A stretch of 64,000 nt of DNA, taken from assembly GCA_047967505.1 (NCBI GenBank), contig CM106538.1, one strand, 5' to 3'. Source of the DNA: Dipteris shenzhenensis. Lineage: Eukaryota > Polypodiophyta > Polypodiopsida > Gleicheniales. Of this stretch, positions 55,202 through 64,000 are shown one piece after another (the stretch's first letter is position 1; each line of letters opens with the position of its first letter). Made by a program: the position numbers and the translations under genes. Below the pieces are notes generated by a model, which saw nothing but the letters and a program-made list of their open reading frames with translations, was not told the DNA's origin and did no database searches.

Positions 55202-56390
55202 ATTTATGATCAGCTTTCTGATGGTCAAAGGCATGATCACTATATGTTGAAAGAGGGTTTCATTTTGATGCATGGACGACTCTGTGTCACTGATCAAATG
55301 CGACAGAAAGTCATAATGGAAAGTCATGCTCCTCCATATGCAAGACATAGGGGAATTACAGCAACAATTACAGCTTGGAGCAATACTTTTATTGGCCATC
55401 TTTGAGGAAAGATGTGGAAGAATATGTGAGAACATGCACGGTTTGTTAGAAAGCAAAGTTTGACAGGCAGAAGGCACCTGGGTTGTTACACCCTTTGCCA
55501 ATTCCGGATAGACCATGGCAAAGCATAGCTATGGATTTTGTGTTTGATCTTCTGTGTATTCCTACTGGACATGATGGATTGTGGACAATAATTTGCAGGT
55601 TTAGCAAACAAGCCCACTTTGTGCTAGTAAGAAAGAAAATTACAGCAGATCAAATGACCAAATTCTTTCTGCTGTCTTCAAGTATCATGGGATGCTTGAA
55701 TCCATAATCAGTGATAGAGATCTGAAGATGACCAACCTCTTTTGGAGAGGTCTGTTTGAAAATATGGACACTACGCTGAATTTTTCGTCATCTTTTCACC
55801 CTCAGTCTGATGGACAGTCCATCAGAGCAAGAAAACTCTACCATCTTGGATATGTTTAAATGCTATGTCTCAGACCACAAAAAGCAAATGGAGCATCATT
55901 TGCCTTTGCTGGAATATGCTTATAATAATACGATGCACACATCCACAGGTAAAGCACATTTTGAAATAGTGGAAGGTGCCAGGAAGATACCTCCCATTTT
56001 GCATACAAAAGAGAAAATCTTCGAAGTTGATCGTTTTGTGGAAAGCCTTGAAGAGGCTTACAAGAAGATCAAATATGCCTTGCAAAGAAGTCAGGACAAG
56101 CAGAAAAGAGCTGCTCTTTTCTGCGTTTTTAGAAGGTGATTGGGTTTTGCTGCGTTTTCAGAAGACAAGGCTGAAAAATAAGAAAGGCAAGGAAAGGTTG
56201 TATACAAAGCTGAACATGCGTTACTATGGTCCTTTCCAAGTTTCTGAAAAGATAAACGAGGTAGCTTACAGGCTGAAGTTGCCTCCGCATTGGAAGATAC
56301 ATAATGCCTTTCATGTGAGCTTGTTAAAGCAATATCATGGAGATGTTTTCGAGGATTTACCTGGAAGAACAAAATGAACTTATGGTCTCA
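55202..56390 (+). pseudogene. Gypsy integrase
   Basis: Begins YDQLSDGQRHDHYMLKEGFI, then the H2C2 zinc region (ARHRGI, YWPSLRKDVEEYVRTCTVC), then the DDE core: IAMDFVFDL (first Asp), WTIICRFSKQAHFV, ISDRDLKMTNLFW (second Asp), HPQSDGQ and ENSTILDMF (Glu), then LPLLEYAYNN. A C-terminal part with GDWVLLRFQKTRLK, YYGPFQVSEKI and HNAFHVSLLK follows. Stops and shifts occur at 55449, 55705, 56139 and others. Confidence 0.88.
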
Positions 56391-56552
56391 GAGCAGATTC
56401 TGGCACACAGAGATAGAAAGCTCAAGGGTAAAGTTATCCGTTGCTACTTGGTAAAATTTCAAAATTACCCATCACTCGATGCGAAATGGATAGAGGAAGG
56501 TGAACTGGCAGCTTTACCTGGGATATTGCAGGTTTACCTCGATGCTTTCTAG
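56391..56552 (+). pseudogene. Gypsy chromodomain
   Basis: EQILAHRDRKLKGKVIRCYL, VKFQNYPSLDAKWIEEGEL. The V-K-(W/F)-x-(G/N)-(Y/F) ... W-x-(E) arrangement is that of chromovirus integrase chromodomains, where the first aromatic is F instead of W here. It would direct integration to particular chromatin. The frame ends at a stop at 56552. Confidence 0.75.
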
Positions 56553-56938
56553 TTAGAGTCAACTGCGGTCCGGGCTCCTACAGGTAGTTCAGTAGAGCGA
56601 GCATCTGGAGCATTACCTGGTGTTCGAGAGGGAGGGTAGCACCTCCACATCCTCAGTACAAATGGGCTCACTGTGGTTTCACGAGGTAGCTTGATGACAC
56701 TGTATGTTTCATCCAAGATACTGAGCTGACAGTATTTCTATTGTAAGACTTCATAATATTGATGCATCTTGATTATTGCAATGTATATAGATGGATGCAT
56801 GCCTCTCTTAGCCATATTTTCACTGTCTCTGTATACTATAGCTGTGGCTTTCTTGTATACTGTTTCATGGTATATTTCATGCTCGCTCCTGTGTTTTGGG
56901 ACAACAAATAATGGTTTGTTGTTTCAAGAGGGGGATAT
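56553..56938 (+). other. Gypsy 3' untranslated region and polypurine tract
   Basis: No coding. The polypurine tract AAGAGGGGGA lies at 56926-56935. Confidence 0.7.
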
Positions 56939-57350
56939 GTCACGGAGACGTACCACAAGACCTGACAACTTTGGTTTTAAAAGTCCAAGCGTGGGGTTAA
57001 TAATGTGTAATTAAACGTGGCATGGTGCCTAGCACATAAGCGTAATTAATCCCTAGGCCCAGAGGCATTCCAAAAATTAAAAGAGTGGTTGTTGGGAAAT
57101 GATGACGTGACATTTTTAATGGGTCCCCTAGAGGGCCATGTACCTTCAGTGGCCCCCCTAGAGTTCCAGGTGGCTCTTGTGCCTTCTACATGATCCTTTG
57201 GCATTTCTGGAGCTTCTTGGGCCTTCTAAACTTCACACGTGTGGTTTTCTCTCTCGTCTTTCCCTTTGTTGAGATTTTGGACTGGTTTTCAGCCTCCTTC
57301 AGTTGAATTCCGTTTTTCTTCATAACTCCTCACGCGTTTGGATTCCTCGG
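56939..57350 (+). repeat. 3' LTR of Gypsy (left end certain, right end open)
   Basis: Starts TGTCACGG immediately after the polypurine tract. The start TG and the tract are typical. A second LTR is not available for comparison since the 5' end is lost; the end may lie further right than given. Confidence 0.55.
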
Positions 57351-57564
57351 CTTTCGTTTGGCCCGATGGCTTCCCCTCTGCCTGCCCTTCGCAGTGATAT
57401 GCTTTTCCCTCTGTGCGTTTGGTAGAACGGGTTCTGAGCAGTTCTTTTGCTGGTCGAATTTGCAAAAGTTTTTGCTTCTACAGCCTCTTGGGCCTCTCCT
57501 CTTGCAAAGCTACAGCTTTCTGTTGAATTTCGAGTGGTCCCACGTGCTGGTTGACTGGTTTTTC
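57351..57564. other. UBP25 intron 4, right of the Gypsy LTR start
   Basis: T-rich DNA without a named domain. Possibly still Gypsy LTR; the LTR's right end cannot be located without its partner. Confidence 0.3.
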
Positions 57565-57636
57565 TTAGTTTTGGAGGACTTTCCGGTGATGAAACTTCTC
57601 TTAGTTTTGGAGGACTTTCCGGTGATGAAACTTCTC
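57565..57636. repeat. 36 bp perfect tandem duplication
   Basis: 57565-57600 and 57601-57636: TTAGTTTTGGAGGACTTTCC then GGTGATGAAACTTCTC, twice, with at most an edge difference. Confidence 0.92.
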
Positions 57637-58513
57637 CAAAACCTTCTCAATGCATTCCTCTTTGAAGCACGCTTCTTTTGAGCCCAAGAACTCCCACTTC
57701 TTTGCGACAGAAGTATTTTCGCATTTTTCAGTGGAATTCTTGCTGGTCGGCTCTTGTAAATGCTCTTTCTTCATGCCTTTGCACTTGGCTACTATGTCCT
57801 CTTGGCGATTGAGGACTTGGTTCGAGTTTTTAGGGCTTGGTGAGTTGTGATTTTGTTGCTGCAATTTCTTTTTGTCATAAGCTATTGGTTGGCCTCGTGT
57901 GCCGCCTCTTTCTTGGTTCACAGGTGCCCAGGCAGTGCTACATGAGTCATTCTTTGGTTGGGTACTTTGCTGATTTTATTTTGGAGCTTTGAAAAGCTTT
58001 GTGAATGCCATCTGGAAACCACTCAAAGAGAGTGCAGCTGGGGTGCAGTGTGATTGCATCTAGACAGCCAATGGAATTGCACTCGGAAAAGAGAATGCCT
58101 TTGGATTGAGCCTATGGGTTAAGTGCACTTATGTGATGGTGTTCTATGCTTGAAAGCCTTGTGAAGGCTCAGTGAATTGGGGCTGCGTGCTCAGTTGCAG
58201 GGAAGGTCTCCCAGATGCAACTTGTAATCATTTCACTGTGAAATATAAAGAAATACCGAAAGGGGCGCCACGGTGTTTGGGGCCAATCGGGTGCACTTGT
58301 CTATGTTTGTTGAGCAAGGGCATTCTAGCCTCCATCCCTTTTTTAGTGGTTTTGTTTGTAAACAAATGAGTAAATGCCAAATGGTGATCATGCAATGGTT
58401 AATGGTTGTGATATATGCTTTGTGAGCTGTAAATAAGTGTTGAAGTGATTAAAGGTTTAGTTTCACTGCCCTCTGAGTGATTAGAGGCCGTTTTCACTTG
58501 GTGAGAGTAATTT
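57637..58513. other. Intron 4, unclassified
   Basis: A TTTGGGGCCAATC block at about 58278 recurs at 59155 (with GAGCA.GGGCA.TCTAGC), so it is part of a dispersed repeat. No coding. Confidence 0.35.
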
Positions 58514-58879
58514 GCAGCAAAGATTGTGTTTTGGCCATGGGTGGCTAATGGGCTGTGTAATATCATTGATGCCTGAGGAATGGTACTTGTATGACTGCCG
58601 GATTGTTTGCTGAGTTGTGATGCCAATTCTCTTATGGGAAACAAGTTGATGTATCAGGTTATGTGCGACCGATAGGGTGAGAGACTATTGGTCATGGCAG
58701 CAAAGATTGTGTTTTGGCCATGGGTGGCTAATGGGCTGTGTAATATCATTGATGCCTGAGGAATGGTACTTGTATGACTGCCGGATTGTTTGCTGAGTTG
58801 TGATGCCAATTCTCTTATGGGAAACAAGTTGATGTATCAGGTTATGTGCGACCGATAGGGTGAGAGACTATTGGTCATG
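58514..58879. repeat. 183 bp tandem duplication, apparently perfect
   Basis: 58514-58696 and 58697-58879 read identically from GCAGCAAAGATTGTG to TATTGGTCATG. Because the copies show no difference that I can see, the duplication must be very recent or maintained by conversion. Confidence 0.95.
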
Positions 58880-61387
58880 GCAGTCTTGGACAGTGGAGAA
58901 AGCTTATGTATGCTTTCTTTCTCTGCTTTGAGCAGATGGATTGCTAATTGGGCACTAGTGACAGCTGTGGGGAATTGAGTTGCTAAGTGGGCTGCTAGTA
59001 ATAGTTCCTGGCTGAGTGCAATCAATCTAGAATAGAGATGGATGCTCATTGCCAGGTTTAGTGAGAGCAGTGAACAATAGAGGCTATGCAAGGTATGTGG
59101 AAGCCTAATGGGATGTGGGATGCGCTAGATGTATGAAAGAATGCGTGTGTGTTTTGGGGCCAATCTGTGTCTTTGTTTTTGAGCAGGGGCACTCTAGCTC
59201 CCAGTTTGCTACTTTTATATTTGTTGAATTGTTAATGTAACAGTGTTGGCTGGCTACTTGTTAGTTTTACTGCCTTTTAATTTGTTGAAGGCCGGGTTCA
59301 TCACCTCCCCATTTGTAAGCCCCCATATGGGGAGAGGGTGGGGGAGGTGGACCATGATTGGATGGGGCTGCCACATAGGCAGCAAATAGGCTGCCATGAG
59401 GCTGCGTGGTGTGCATATGGAGTAGGTCCAATGGACAGAGGGAAGCTGAGCATAGGCGCAATCATCTGCAACAGTTAGGAGCAGTTTGGCACAGGTCTGG
59501 AGACTTGGACAAGGTCATCTGGAGCCTGGCGACCACTTGAGACTGTACGGATGAAAGGCGCTTTCCACACGGGTGCTTTCAGAGCATGGTACAGAGCTGG
59601 AACAAAGCATCTTACAGCCCGGGATCATGCAGGAGCAAAGGTGCCTTTGTATGGATGTATATGGATGCTGGCAACAGGCTGTATGGATCTGGAGCAGAGG
59701 GTTTTGGGCTGCAGCAGGTCCAGGATCAAGGCTGGATGCCTGGACTGGACAGGGGCAGATCTGCGGGGTGTCCTGGGTCAACAGGTCCGGAAAGGCCCAG
59801 GACAGGCCAAGATAAGGCTGGGCCAGTGGCAGCCTGCCACATGGCCAGGCGGGACTGGCAGAGCAGCATGTGGGGGTAACCCACAGACCAGCAGGTTGGC
59901 CCCACAGACTGAGGGGTCGGCTTTTCTGGTTGTTCCATTTTGGAGGGCCTATGGCCTTATGAAAGGGAGCATTTGTCTCACACGTATCATCCATTGGAAG
60001 AGCACCTCAGGGAGCAGTTTGGAGCAGCACCTCAGTCAGGATTAAGGCTTCATCCCGGAGGACTCGGAGCAGCAGAGATCTGGCTGAGTGCAGCAGACAT
60101 AGCTCAGAGGGTGCCTTCATCCTAGGCTGTATACCAAGGCAGCAAGGAGGACGGATCAAAGAGAGACCTTGGGCCTCATCATTGACTGTGTTCTTGAGCA
60201 GCAAGGAGGTCAAAAAACCAAGGTCAAGCACTGCCTGATTTGTGGCTGTCCAGAGGTCAGCCTGAAGGTGTGTTTGTGGGGCACGGCGACGAGGCCTGGC
60301 TCAAGTGGATGGAGCGAGGGGGTTTACATCTCTATGGATGTCCCAAAGGATAAGAGGAAATCAGAGAGCTAGTCATGCAGAAAATGCAGGTGAAATTATG
60401 GCAAGAATCGGGAGTAAATATGGAGTTTTACAAGAGTAAGAGATCCATTGGAGAAATACGGAATGCAGGAATACCTCGGGGGAGATATGTTCAGAAGGCA
60501 CATAATCAGTAGAATAGAAAACCAGAGGTGGAAAAAAGCCAGGGGAGTAGACCAAGAATCTCAAGGGAGGCGAGAACCTTTAAAATCTGTCCAACAGGGG
60601 AAATACAAATGAAAAGCCACACTCCTCCACTGTAGAGCATACTTGCATATATTAGGGAATAGTATAGAGAAAAGTACAGCAGCAATGCCCTCAACATAAG
60701 AGTCGTTATGTGTCAACCAGCGAAACAACTCTAAAAGAAAATTTTGGACACCACAGCAAAGATTCTGGAGATGGCAGGCTGGCTGGCCAAGCACATACTA
60801 AACAATTAGGAGTTTTTCAGAAATTGTATGAGATGGATGGAAACAGTTACTATTGCTTTGATAGTGGTTCCCAGTCCCATAGATAGTATCATCTCTCTCT
60901 CCCTTTCCCGCCCCCTCCCCTCCCGGCTTCCTGGCCCAGCACAAAAAAAAAACCCAGAACCCCCTATTTTTCCCATCTTAGCTTCCTCTCTCCCCTTCTT
61001 GACTCCCACCTTATACTATCTTCTTCTCCTTCTTGAAATTTGCCCTTTTTCTTTCTTACTTTTTAGAGGGCCTTTTTTTGGGGCTATAAGAGGAAGGCAG
61101 AGTAGTGGCCCATGCATGTCAAGGAGATGGCTACATATTAATAGATTTGAAACAGGAGAAGAAAGATGATTAAGATGTCATAGTGTTTATTCTGCATGAG
61201 CGTCACACCCCTCTATCATGGTAGATGCTTTAAGTGAGATTTCCTCTCATAGTGGTGTGGATATACACTATTATGGTGTTTGGCTTACTTTATGGCACTA
61301 TAAAGATGGAAGAAAGTGATGATATTTGGATTGTGTACCAATTTCATGACATGCACTTTTATTTATTTTATTCGAACGTTGGTGTAG
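58880..61387 (+). other. UBP25 intron 4, right part
   Basis: Contains inverted repeats (CACCTCCCC 59302-59310 with GGGGAGGTG 59341-59349, and CCCCATATGGGG 59321-59332) and G+C-richer DNA at 59480-60330 with overlapping ORFs on both strands that match no family. A C/T tract lies at 60890-60935. The acceptor TGGTGTAG ends at 61387. Confidence 0.4.
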
Positions 61388-61474
61388 GATCCGAGGCCAG
61401 AGTATCTTCTTTATGGTGTGATTGTGCATGCTGGTTATTCCCAAGCTAGTGGACATTATTACTCCTATGTAAAG
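61388..61474 (+). CDS. UBP25: UBP25-like exon 5 (catalytic His box)
   Basis: 87 bases, 29 codons: DPRPEYLLYGVIVHAGYS then QASGHYYSYVK. This is the USP His box: the general base is the H in SGHYYSY (residue 301 of the joined protein). Acceptor AG at 61386-61387, donor GTATGA at 61475, both phase 0. The expected following exon (W.CCDD box) is not in the remaining 2.5 kb. Confidence 0.88.
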
Positions 61475-62654
61475 GTATGATATGCTAATCTACTCTTTCC
61501 ACCTAGTTGAATGCAATGCTGTGCAATTATTTGGTCAAATTTTGGGTTTTTGTGATTTGTATTTAGTTTCATTTTTATTGATACATTAATAATGGTAGGT
61601 GTGCCATCTTTTAGTTTGGGCATGGAATTTCTGCACTTGCAAAGAAGTGACACTCAGATTCCTAAAAACGTCTTTATGCATTTAAGATGTTAGTTTTGCA
61701 TGCGGTTGGACTTGAATCAGTAGGTAAGTGTACGTGGATCTGCAAGGATATTCATAGCTACTCGATTGGTGGGACAGGGAACATTGTTGGTCTGATAGCA
61801 GCATAGCTTATTTTATTGGCTTGTTATACTTTTTGTGTACAATTCAATATTGTACCAAGGTATATCCCTTTTTGTCTTGAACGCAAAGAACAATAATAAT
61901 TGTCTGGAAAATTCCATTAGAGACTCTGCTACTAGAGTGGTCTTTACATGCTTGAAACTCCTTAATTGCAAGAGGGTTGGAATCAACATTTACATCCTTG
62001 CCTTGATGCTAGACAGACCTGCCTTGGCTTCCCACCTCCTTGCTGATCTCATGTACCAAGGACCGAGGCGGTAGGAGGCCATTTGACATCCTTCCATGCC
62101 CCAATGAGATGGCATGTTTGTCCTAATTTCATTAAATGGTCCCCTCCTTTTCTGTCATACGTTTAACCTCTTTAGGTGAGCCTTCGGATCCTTCCTTTTG
62201 CGATTCTTATGAGGACTAACCTTATCTCTTCATCATTTACTTTTGCATTGAGAGTGATTTGAAAACATTATGGGTGATGTGACAATAACAGACTGTCAAC
62301 ACACTCCTTAAAAGTTATCTTCCATTTGGGGGAGTGTTGGAGCCCTCCTACACCAACCTCTTCAATGTTGCAATGGTGTGTTGCAGCTCTGTGCGTACCT
62401 ATGATATCTAAAAGTACCGAATATGACTGCAATGTGAGACTTTGTGGGCTTGTAAAAGTGCAACTTAGTATGGCATGTAGCTGGAATGATAACATGCCAT
62501 AAACTTCTAGAGTGACATGAAAACATCTTTCTTGGATTTTGATGATCCTTTGTGCAGGGGATTTTGATGGCCCTTTGTGCAGGGCTGTCCTCGTGGCACT
62601 CCCATGGAGCATTGCCAACAATGGGGCTGACCATGGGCCCTGACAAGGGCAGAA
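61475..62654 (+). other. UBP25 intron 5 (part)
   Basis: Ordinary AT-rich DNA, no exon recognised. A duplicated GATTTTGATG.CCTTTGTGCAGG word lies at about 62537 and 62559. Confidence 0.45.
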
Positions 62655-63179
62655 AGAAAAGAAAGAAAGAAAGAAATTTTATTAGAGTCTTCGGAAGACC
62701 GATGGTTCTATGAGGCTGAAAGAAAACCTGGTACAAATGACAGCAAGGGTGGAGCTATTGAAACAAGCATCATCACCCGTGCTGAACCCTAAGTTTGATC
62801 ATACATAATGAAATACATCTGGATGTAACAATGAAAAGAAAAGAAAAGGACTGGAGCGGAGCAGAATCCTCCGTATGTCATGTCGCCCTGGCTGGTGCAT
62901 AGCCGGTGATGGGACGTTGGCGCCCGTCAAGGTGTGCCGTGCGTCTCGGTCTCATGGACGAGGCTCGACACAATACCAGAGCCACTGTGACTCCCATGGG
63001 ACGTATTTCGGGTCTAAACAATGACGGGAGGTCCCCCAGAGTGATCTGCGTCCCCCCTTGATGGCTCGTGTCGTGCTGCGATCGTCGGGTCGGGGTCTCT
63101 GTCACGTCTGCGGCTAGAGACTGGACGATCAATGTCAGTCATGGGAAGAACTCTATGATCCTGCTCTGAGAGGTGTCTG
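62655..63179 (-). mobile_element. Possible LINE 3' end (minus)
   Basis: The plus strand begins with AAAGAAAGAAAGAAATTTTATTAGAG (about 62651-62676), on the minus strand CTCTAATAAAATTTCTTTC..., the kind of 3' end seen in plant LINEs. To its right, 62870-63180 is G+C-rich with minus-strand ORFs (63132-62878 and 63199-63014) that show no named domain. It may belong to the LINE at 63180. Confidence 0.35.
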
Positions 63180-63880
63180 ATGATGTGGCCAAGCCTCATC
63201 GCCTGAGTAAGTACTCTCTGTGTCGTACCATGTCAATAGTGTTACGCTGCTCCACCTTGCAGGACTATGCCTCTGTCCTGCCATACGCATGTTGTAGGTC
63301 TGTGTGGCAATTTGGAGTCTTGGAGAGCTTCCTTAGATGCATCTTACAATGCCCCAATGGGGCCGCTCTATAGGAAGCGCTAAATGCTTCCTAATTTGGC
63401 CAACTGAGGGGGACAGGTTGGCCGATCTGGCAGAGAGACCAGGCCTTGATAGGGTGCCTACAAAAGGCCCCAGTGGTAGCGACCTCGAATCTCGTGGTAC
63501 ACTGAGCTTCATATGTCTCACTATCTCCATCGGACAGTTTCGGGTATCATCACACCACCTCCGCATAGAGAGCGGCAGAGCAGAGGGGATTCCTAGGGAG
63601 CATCGCTTATGCATATTGTGCGACTGTCAGGAGGTTGAGTCGGAGGAGCATTTAATTTTCAGGTGCCCAGTGTACTATGAGATCCGAGGTCGCTACCACT
63701 GCCTCTTTAGAGAGGACTCCGGGCTCCTTTCCAGATTCCTCGCCTACCCAGATCAGAGATGCCTCGCGGCCTTCATTCACGAGGGTGGTACGTATACATA
63801 CATATACATGCACATGTATTTCTCAAGCCAACCCCCAGATTAGCAGTGATGAAGATAGATCTTTAATATAAAATTTGCAC
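63180..63880 (+). mobile_element. LINE 3' fragment with zinc knuckle
   Basis: The ORF 63337-63843 ends in a CX2C...HX4C knuckle: RIESGRAEGIPREHRLCILC, then EVESEEHLIFRCPVY. The sequence resembles the C-terminal region of non-LTR retrotransposons found widely (IPREERLC..C...E.E.H.L..C..Y). No RT core is seen to its left in this window, so the fragment is 5'-truncated, and TATA repeats (63790-63810) lie near its end. Confidence 0.65.
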
Positions 63881-64000
63881 TTGAGAATAATGAGTTGGAG
63901 CTCTTGCTTTCCTTTGCTGTTGGAGCTCTTGAATTCTTTTGTTCATGGAGCTCTTGCATTCTTGTTTTTTGGGCATTGACTTAGGAGGCTGAAACCAAGA

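Larger units (their letters stand above)
53656..57350 (+). mobile_element. 5'-truncated chromovirus (Ty3/Gypsy) element
   Basis: Starts abruptly in the RT (SIVQKKDGSW) and continues RT, RNase H, integrase, chromodomain, 3' polypurine tract and the 3' LTR. The order RT-RH-INT with a C-terminal chromodomain is that of chromoviruses. LTR, gag and protease on the left are missing. A 340 bp repeat is inserted between RNase H and integrase. Stops and frameshifts interrupt the frame. The right end is not fixed; the LTR start is TGTCACGG at 56939 and it probably extends several hundred bases. Confidence 0.88.
34716..61474 (+). other. UBP25: UBP25-like ubiquitin-specific protease gene (five exons, incomplete at 3' end)
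   Basis: Five exons (34716-34890, 34977-35466, 53053-53128, 53242-53334, 61388-61474) join without a frame break into 307 codons. Introns are 86 bp, about 17.6 kb, 113 bp and about 8.05 kb. The joined protein carries the USP Cys box (exon 1), two CX2C zinc pairs (exons 2 and 2/3), the QMKRFE/GGKID blocks (exons 3/4) and the His box (exon 5). Resemblance is closest, from memory of the family, to Arabidopsis UBP25; UBP23/UBP24 or the USP36/USP42 group are alternatives. The C-terminal USP block (W.CCDD..V) and tail are not found before 64000. The enzyme removes ubiquitin from conjugates. All splice sites are GT-AG except intron 3, which is GC-AG. The coding exons show no stops, so the gene is probably active despite its transposon-filled introns. 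Confidence 0.85.

Noticed and set aside
59551-60045. 164-codon plus-strand ORF in G+C-rich DNA, with overlapping ORFs on both strands
   Set aside because: Composition-driven open frames in several registers, no known domain, and located inside UBP intron 4. Not enough to call a gene.
61480-64000. Sixth UBP exon (W.CCDD box)
   Set aside because: No frame in the plus strand shows the block with an acceptor before it. The exon must lie outside the window.
1-64000. CRISPR arrays, bacterial operons, rRNA
   Set aside because: No regularly spaced identical repeats with unique spacers, no Shine-Dalgarno-led gene runs, no rRNA words. The sequence is eukaryotic.

Overview
This window looks like nuclear DNA of a land plant with a large, retrotransposon-rich genome, plausibly a fern or another seedless or gymnosperm lineage. 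The clade is an inference. The evidence for a plant is a plant-type ubiquitin protease and a plant-type threonine aspartase with GT-AG (and one GC-AG) introns, Copia and chromovirus-Gypsy elements with Met-tRNA-like primer sites, degenerate LINEs with endonuclease, RT and zinc-knuckle regions, and a base composition of roughly 40% G+C. No bacterial operons, rRNA, confident tRNA genes or CRISPR arrays were seen.

Two host genes are visible, both only partly. At 3303-3479 (minus) lies the first exon of a threonine aspartase (Taspase 1-like) gene whose other exons would lie beyond the left edge. From 34716 rightward on the plus strand is a UBP25-like ubiquitin carboxyl-terminal hydrolase. Five exons can be assembled in frame (34716-34890, 34977-35466, 53053-53128, 53242-53334, 61388-61474); they carry the catalytic Cys and His boxes, and the gene continues past the right edge. 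Its second and fourth introns are about 17.6 kb and 8.1 kb and are filled with retrotransposons.

Layout: 1-2572 two 3' LINE fragments; 2573-12330 the Taspase exon, its intron and repeat-poor intergenic DNA with a probable SINE and short repeats; 12300-17750 a Copia relic, a 4.7 kb minus-strand LINE and a plus-strand Copia LTR with primer site; 17750-23592 AT-rich intergenic DNA with microsatellites and tandem duplications; 23593-31866 a minus-strand Copia element (called Copia I here) with a young 2.4 kb non-autonomous LTR element nested in its RNase H; 31867-34715 upstream region of the UBP gene; 35467-53052 UBP intron 2, holding a gag-only LTR element (Copia III, minus) into which a 6.3 kb Copia element (Copia II, plus) inserted, then a Mutator-like MITE, a solo LTR and minisatellites; 53335-61387 UBP intron 4 with a 5'-truncated chromovirus Gypsy that itself carries a 340 bp insertion; 61475-64000 further UBP intron with LINE fragments.

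Every transposon ORF read here is interrupted by stops or frameshifts, so the elements are relics as written. The nested 2.4 kb element has LTRs differing at one site and must be recent. A recurrent feature is short tandem duplications (about 36 to 320 bp) inside genes of transposons, LTRs and intergenic DNA alike.
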